The notes under the pieces were generated by a model. It searched no databases. It was not told the DNA's origin and was given only the letters and a program-made list of their open reading frames with translations. Positions 59,230 to 64,000 of a stretch of DNA of 64,000 nucleotides are shown piece after piece. The position numbers were made by a program, and so were the translations under genes. Origin of the DNA: Laccaria trichodermophora (lineage: Eukaryota > Basidiomycota > Agaricomycetes > Agaricales > Hydnangiaceae). Numbering within the stretch: the stretch's first letter is position 1; each line of letters opens with the position of its first letter. Location: contig JACTVC010000001.1 in the NCBI GenBank assembly GCA_018417955.1, positions 3,596,001 to 3,660,000 of the forward strand, in the 5' to 3' direction.

Positions 59230-60390
59230 CAATTTTTTGTCTAGAATCCATCTGGATTCCAGCTGGAGTCCAGTTGCTCCATGTGGACAACATGGACTCC
59301 AACATGGACTCCACCTCAGAACACAGGGTCATATGGATACACCCAGTGAGACTCCATCTGGAATCCATGTGGATTAATAGCCTTCAATTGTATTACATTA
59401 TTTATTATATATAAAAAATGAAACTGCATGAACAAGACTTGAACACTCAGCCTCACGGAACACAGACACCGAGATGAGTGCACAATTATCCATTGAACCA
59501 CAAGGCCTTATGTATATAGTGCAAATTAGTTGTCTATATGGCCGCAGTGCTCGGAACATTCTGCATGGTGAACATATGTGCTTGTTGTTTGCTGATTGTT
59601 TGCACGTCTTGTTCCTCAACCACCACCATCCCCTCATGACAAGCCCCCCTCACTCAGCACATCACCCAGGCCGACACCACCCACTGCCATCAACAATGGC
59701 CCACAACTAATGCTGCCCACACCAACGACAGCAACAACAACATGGGAATGCCACGTCACCAGCTGCTGAAATGGCAGATGACGTGGCATGGCCACGTTGT
59801 CTAGACGGTCAAGCTCGATAACCACCAGCCCAACCACAACAACCACGACCATCAGCATGACCACAACAACCACCAGCACGAGCCCAACAACCACCAGCAT
59901 GCACAAGGACCATCAGGATGAGCACAAGAATGACCAGGGACAGCAACGACCCCCAACAACGACGATCCCCCAACAATGTGTCAATGCCACATCACCACAA
60001 CCTGACCCACTCACAGCACGAAGTGACAACAATGACCCACAATGCACGACCACCACCCACGACAACAGATGATGATGAACACACAATGGAAACGACCCCT
60101 CAACCCTGAGTGTGACAACAAGCACAGCCACAATGGACACCAGTGCGAGCACAACAACCACAACAACCAGCGACGTGACAACAACCCACTACCACGACAC
60201 GACAACAACCCATGACCACGATGCGACCACAACCCATGTCAACCACCACAACCCATGTCAATGACGCAACAACAACCTGCGTCAACGTCCATGACACGAC
60301 AACCACCTGCATCAATGTCCACAACATGACAACCACCCTCATCAACATCCACAATGCATTAACGCACTTGAGACAGGGTCCAAAGAATTT
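59230..60390. mobile_element. Partial KDZ-like element: subterminal repeats, tRNA-like module, AC-rich tract
   Basis: 59235-59370 has GGACTCC/GGATTCC/GGAGTCC repeats like the GAGGTC-side ends elsewhere. 59426-59507 is a tRNA-like module. 59620-60380 is AC-rich with CAACCACCACAACCCATGTC-type tandem units and a hairpin ATGCCACGTCA...TGACGTGGCAT at 59750-59795. The canonical terminus with CACTCCCCC is not visible, so the end is lost or diverged. No gene. Confidence 0.55.
59426..59507 (-). other. tRNA-like module on the minus strand
   Basis: On the minus strand it reads GGCCTTGTGGTTCAATGGAT (A-box-like), then about 35 bp later GAGTGTTCAAGTCTTG (B-box-like), with a T run after it (plus-strand A run at 59412-59419). 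It shares GCCT(T)GTGGT and GAGTGTTCAA with the module at 30863 and points outward toward the subterminal repeats, as do the other two. Confidence 0.6.
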
Positions 60391-60589
60391 TTAGGACAAA
60401 TCAGGACATACAGTTGTGGACAGCCAAAGTCAACTAATTTTATGATCATGATATGAGGACCCTGCACAACCTTCAATAGTACTTTTTATTGCAGAAACGT
60501 GAAGATTAGGACTCAATGCTTTGATTTCCACAAGCTGATTTTGCAAAATCAATGAAATGAGAAATTTTACCCCCAAAATATTGGCCAAC

Positions 60590-60946
60590 GAAACTTCAGA
60601 CTATAATGTGAAGTTTCCAAGGTTTGGTGCCTCTCACGGGGGGCTCGATGGAGTACAATCCACGCTTTGCGTGGCGTTGGAAACGGAGAATGGGGAGCAC
60701 CTCATGCCAGACATTAGAAAAATTAATATCTTAAATAGAAGATTGATCACAAGCCGCAAGAGAACGCGGAATCTGTTTGATTTAACCAGTCTTTGGAAAA
60801 AGACAGTACTCTCCAGAATAGAACATGACGCTTTAGCTTCGGAAATACCCAATTCGAATCCACATCATGAATCTGACGATTCCTCTGATGATTCGGATGG
60901 TCTGGAGCACATGTTCCTCAATCTAGGCTTTAGACAACTTGTTTAG
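60590..60946 (+). CDS. C-terminal coding remnant, unknown family
   Basis: Open from the insertion border to TAG at 60944-60946. Reads KFPRFGASHGGLDGVQSTLC, KINILNRRLITSRKRTRNLF, DLTSLWKKTVLSRIEHDALA, then the Ser/Asp-rich ESDDSSDDSDG and LEHMFLNLGFRQLV. Codon composition is less AT-biased than in the neighbours. A frame can be extended left over the duplicated target to a Met at 60557, but that part is target DNA. I do not recognise the family. Confidence 0.45.
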   Translation, partial: ETSDYNVKFPRFGASHGGLDGVQSTLCVALETENGEHLMPDIRKINILNRRLITSRKRTRNLFDLTSLWKKTVLSRIEHDALASEIPNSNPHHESDDSSDDSDGLEHMFLNLGFRQLV

Positions 60947-61384
60947 AGTTTAATGTAAAATAACATTTCATAGTCGGATATCAGAGAGGCCAGCCTGACT
61001 ACGCGTGGTCTTCAGCTAAATCCACGTAATGATGTCACCCTGGCAGACTCCTGATTTGCATAGCAACGCATCTGATGCGAATAGGCCAAAACTTGACTAA
61101 GCGTGGTCTTCTCTTAAACCCACGTAATGATGTCAATGGACCATTATGGGAATGACTATTAGTTGTAATGACGAACGTTTCCCCAGAACGTTTACCGCCG
61201 TAGACTCCTTCAGGCTGTAATTCTATGTTACGTTCCAGATATGCTTCTGGTTTTTAAATTCTTTATGATGTGTCTATCGCTCAAATCTATTCACTCTCGT
61301 TCTAAAAAGAACGTTATCACATCTTGTAAGTACTTCGGTTATCGAAAATCTATACAGACAGTATTAACCGAGATTTTCAGGGAA

Positions 61385-61504
61385 TCCTAACCCTAACCCT
61401 AACCCTAACTCTAACCGTGAGTACTACGTTTTTAATAAAACAATCTTTCCTGGTTCTCATACCTAGAAATATAGCTAACCCTAAACCCTAACCCTAACCC
61501 TAAC
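61385..61504 (+). repeat. Two short CCCTAA telomere-like runs
   Basis: 61385-61415 holds four CCCTAA-type units and a variant; 61475-61504 holds another four including AAACCCTAA. This is the complement of the TTAGGG repeat used at most fungal telomeres. The runs are too short and internal to be a chromosome end. Confidence 0.85.
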
Positions 61505-62167
61505 AAAGATAACCTTACGCCCCCCGGCATGGTGAGTAGTAAAAATAAGGTCCGTCTACTCTCTTAACAGTATGTAGCACGAAAAGCGTATAGTCTATAG
61601 CTTCGCATAACAACTCAGTTGTTAAGGCAATGAGAATGCTTACGTAACTGTTCAGCGTGGTCGCTGAACACGTTGGCGCTCGGAGAGCGTCTATATGAAG
61701 ATAAGCGCCAGATAGGCGCGGAACGGATATGATCCGTTTAGTAATCAGTCCCACTAGGGACTCACTGTATGGTCGGAGGCCCATCCCACTTCGGTGCGAC
61801 GGCCAATAAAAGTCGAGGAGACAGACCTACGGCGTTTCTCGAACAGGCTGGTGAACTCCAGATTGTGTCTAGACCGCCTTATCTTCCTTATCTTATGGGC
61901 GCTGCGCGCCCATATGTATCTCCGAGTCGGAATGACGCTTGATGCTTATCAGAACAATAGAGAAGCCTAATAATAGATCTCTTATTGTTTGATGACGTCA
62001 TTGAATGCACAACAAAGAACCCGAAGAGCTTATAAAAGCGAAACAGGGATGTGTTGCTACCCAGCAGCACCTGTTGTTCTTTGTACTCGCTACAAGCCCT
62101 TCCAACCTACGTCTTCATCGCCCTCGCCTTCGGCTCGGGCTCCACTACCCCCAAAATATTGGCCAAC

Positions 62168-62410
62168 CCTTAAATGGACCCCTAAAATCATGAAAAATAG
62201 CACAATCAACTCCTTTTTTAAAGCTGCATCTGATCCTGGACTTTGGGGAAATTCTGATGAGCTGTTTTTGTAAAAAAAGAATGATTTTAAACTACCGAAA
62301 ATGGCAATTCAGGGTCTTCCCACCCATTTGGACCCTCAATAAACCCTGTCTCTTTGACCCCCCTCCTCTCCCCACCTTTAGCAAATTGTATATCATTGAT
62401 TTCCAATCAG
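62168..62410. other. Right part of the Tc1-type non-autonomous element
   Basis: No gene. CCCTTAAATGGACCCCTAAA follows the duplicate; the AAAATTTTGGCCAACCC at 62524 resembles the duplicated target word. The element continues in the same way to 62678. Confidence 0.4.
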
Positions 62411-62695
62411 AATCATAATGTTTGGCACGAGCCACTAAATTTTTGGTCACCTCTGGCATTGGGAGCCTGCCAAGGGGGTCTCAAGAGCCACTGAAGAGCC
62501 CTACTGAATGACAAAAATAGTCCAAAATTTTGGCCAACCCAATTTCTTGTGGGAAAAACTTCAAAGAGGTGTTTTTGGACACATTTTCACATTCTGAGTT
62601 CAAATCTGAAGTCAGAATGTCAAAATATTTAGTCCTTCCCAAGATATCAATTTGGTTGACTTTGGCTGTCTGTGACTGTATGTACCTCCATAATT

Positions 62696-63285
62696 AGGGA
62701 CATTCAAAGCTGGGCGCAGCTCACATACGCATCTTGTAGCTTGCATTTGATGGGCTTAGTCAGGGTGCGATTTCAAGTTCTGCTCGGCCTCCCAGAATAC
62801 CGGCAACTGAACTTGATTCCCATCAATTTGTACATTAGGTGTACAATAACTCCTCAACCTGAATTCATCATGTATTTGTGTTGCCTTTAGGCACATCAGA
62901 TCAGTAAATGGCCTATCTTATATTTTCAAAATGAAGAAAATGAGTTTACAATGCTTAATCATATTTTGGTTGACTTTTCAGTTAAATTGATTTGCTGGAT
63001 GACTAATAAATTAACATATTTCATATATAGGTCAATTTTAATGCCAGGACTGCTGTTTTCAAAACTATGTTCTCCAGAAATTGAACATACATCTTCTTTG
63101 TGTAAGTTGTAAATTAATCCATGGTATATCCTTATAACAGGCAGACAGCACTAGAACACATTTAATTTTCATCATCACCAGATGTTGCGGGAGCATTGGT
63201 GGAACTTGAAATCACACCCTGACTAAGCCCATCAAATGCGAGCTACGAGATGTGCATGCAAGCTGTGCCCAGCTTTGAACATCCC
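62696..63285. mobile_element. 590-bp MITE with long inverted repeats
   Basis: The ends GGGACATTCAAAGCTGGGC and (inverse) GGGATGTTCAAAGCTGGGC are complementary for about 85 bp (62696-62780 with 63200-63285). TA lies on both sides (62694-62695, 63286-63287). No gene. Confidence 0.8.
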
Positions 63286-63365
63286 TACTATGCCCTACCA
63301 GCACCTCGGCATACCCTACAAGTAGTCAGTCACTGATAGTCACACATTTTGGCTGGACAAATTTT

Positions 63366-64000
63366 CAGTACTTATCACTCCCCCACCTATTCCTACTGGA
63401 CTCCAGGACTCCAGTAAGATTCCTACTGGATTCCAGGACTCCAGTAGGATTCCCACTGGATTTGAACAATTCTTCCAAAAAAGGCAATTTCCACCTATTG
63501 GACTCCTATTGGACTCCAACTGGACTCCTACTGGACTCCAACTGGACTCCAACTGAACTTAGACAAAAAAAATCCAAACCTTCAGTTGGATTCCTACTGG
63601 ATTCCTACTGGACTCCTACTGGAGTATCATGCATTCTATCAATTTTTGATTAAGTCAGTCAGATCTTTTAACACCTCAATTTCATACCAAACTTCCATTT
63701 AAACATAGATATTATATTGATGACTATATACACAAATATATACAAAAGTATTTAATAATCTAATGTGGTCAGGGTGGGGGAGGGAGGAAGTGGTGGGAAA
63801 TGATGAGGGGGGGAGAGTGAGGGAGGGGGGAGGCAGGGGAAGGGAGGGTGAGAGAAGGGAAGGGAGGAGAAGGGAGGGGGAGACAGGGTGAGGGAGAGGG
63901 AGGGGAAGGGAGGTGGGAGTGATGGAAGAGAAGTGGAGTGATGGAGGGGGAGGGAGAGGGAGGGGAAGGGAGGTGGGAGTGATTTTCGTGGGCGGCAGCT
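63366..64000. mobile_element. KDZ-like element, left part only (window end)
   Basis: The GTACTT-type end CAGTACTTATCACTCCCCCA is followed by GGACTCC repeats and then the same AT-rich lead (AACATAGATATTATATTGAT) as 22690-22745 of its relative. It passes directly into the G-rich tract (63770 onward). It confirms where the relative was interrupted. Confidence 0.85.

Larger units (their letters stand above)
60590..62145 (+). mobile_element. 1.56-kb insertion with 22-bp direct repeat and telomere-like runs
   Basis: Both junctions carry the same 22-bp sequence (60568-60589, 62146-62167; it starts TACCCCCAAAATATTGG). At the left is a hairpin GAAACTTCA...TGAAGTTTC (60590-60617), then an open coding end, then about 1.2 kb of non-coding, CpG-containing, hairpin-rich DNA. 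It includes two copies of CGTGGTCTTC...CCACGTAATGATGTCA (61003, 61098), CCCTAA runs, and a TATAAAAGCG box at 62032. A long duplication, missing 5' part and open C-terminal frame fit a 5'-truncated non-LTR or Penelope-like retroelement. No reverse-transcriptase motif remains, so the class is unproved. Confidence 0.55.
60411..62678. mobile_element. Tc1/mariner-type non-autonomous element, split by a later insertion
   Basis: The ends CAGTTGTGGACAGCCAAAGT and (inverse) CAGTCACAGACAGCCAAAGT are flanked by TA (60409-60410, 62679-62680). Without the 1556-bp insertion and its duplicate it is about 690 bp. No coding capacity of its own. Confidence 0.82.

Noticed and set aside
61385..61504. Possible telomere or chromosome end
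   Set aside because: Only short runs of four units, followed by ordinary elements to the window end; better explained as part of the inserted element.

Overview
The window looks like a repeat-rich block from a basidiomycete (mushroom-forming) fungus. I infer this from the transposon families present: KDZ transposases with CxC cysteine clusters, Tnp2-type CACTA, hAT, and pogo/Tc1-mariner DDE enzymes of the mushroom type. Coding pieces also join cleanly across introns of about 45-70 nt with GT..AG ends. I recognise no host housekeeping gene. Nearly every coding stretch belongs to a DNA transposon, and most are broken by stops or later insertions.

Layout. 1-3200: the end of a repeat element, then a pogo-type transposase relic split by a 1.5-kb element. 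3208-8885: a foldback element holding a complete 3.0-kb pogo-type transposon (3677-6702). 8893-10381: a gene-less element of the KDZ-like family. 10944-43491: a second copy of the 1.5-kb element, split by a hAT transposon (11124-42170) grown from about 4.4 kb to 31 kb by five further insertions. These are a 9.2-kb palindromic element, a KDZ-like element that itself carries a 2.4-kb insertion, a small TA-flanked element that carries a CxC/KDZ element, a 6.0-kb CACTA element, and a 3.0-kb DDE element that is the best preserved gene here. Each junction is supported by target-site duplications and by the hAT transposase reading on across it.

43.6-58.5 kb: a fragment with a caulimovirus-VI-like (RNase H1 N-terminal) motif, then a large KDZ/CxC1 transposase gene interrupted by a 527-bp hAT-like MITE, by a 6.4-kb element encoding a CxC5/CxC6 KDZ-type transposase plus an accessory protein, and by MITE and foldback sequence. 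58.5-64 kb: tandem repeats, a partial KDZ-like element with a tRNA-like module, a TA-flanked element split by a 1.56-kb insertion with a 22-bp direct repeat and telomere-like CCCTAA runs, a 590-bp MITE, and the start of another KDZ-like element cut by the window edge.

Three patterns run through the window. First, the CxC5/CxC6-type elements share a polar plan: one GTACTT-type end, one GAGGTC-type end, and beside the latter subterminal repeats, often a tRNA-like module, then an AC-rich and a CT-rich tract. Second, almost all premature stops are TGA, mostly where related proteins (from memory) have arginine, which fits CGA-to-TGA decay at CpG. Third, repeat modules are shared between otherwise different elements. 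Family assignments come from motif recognition; no database search was possible.
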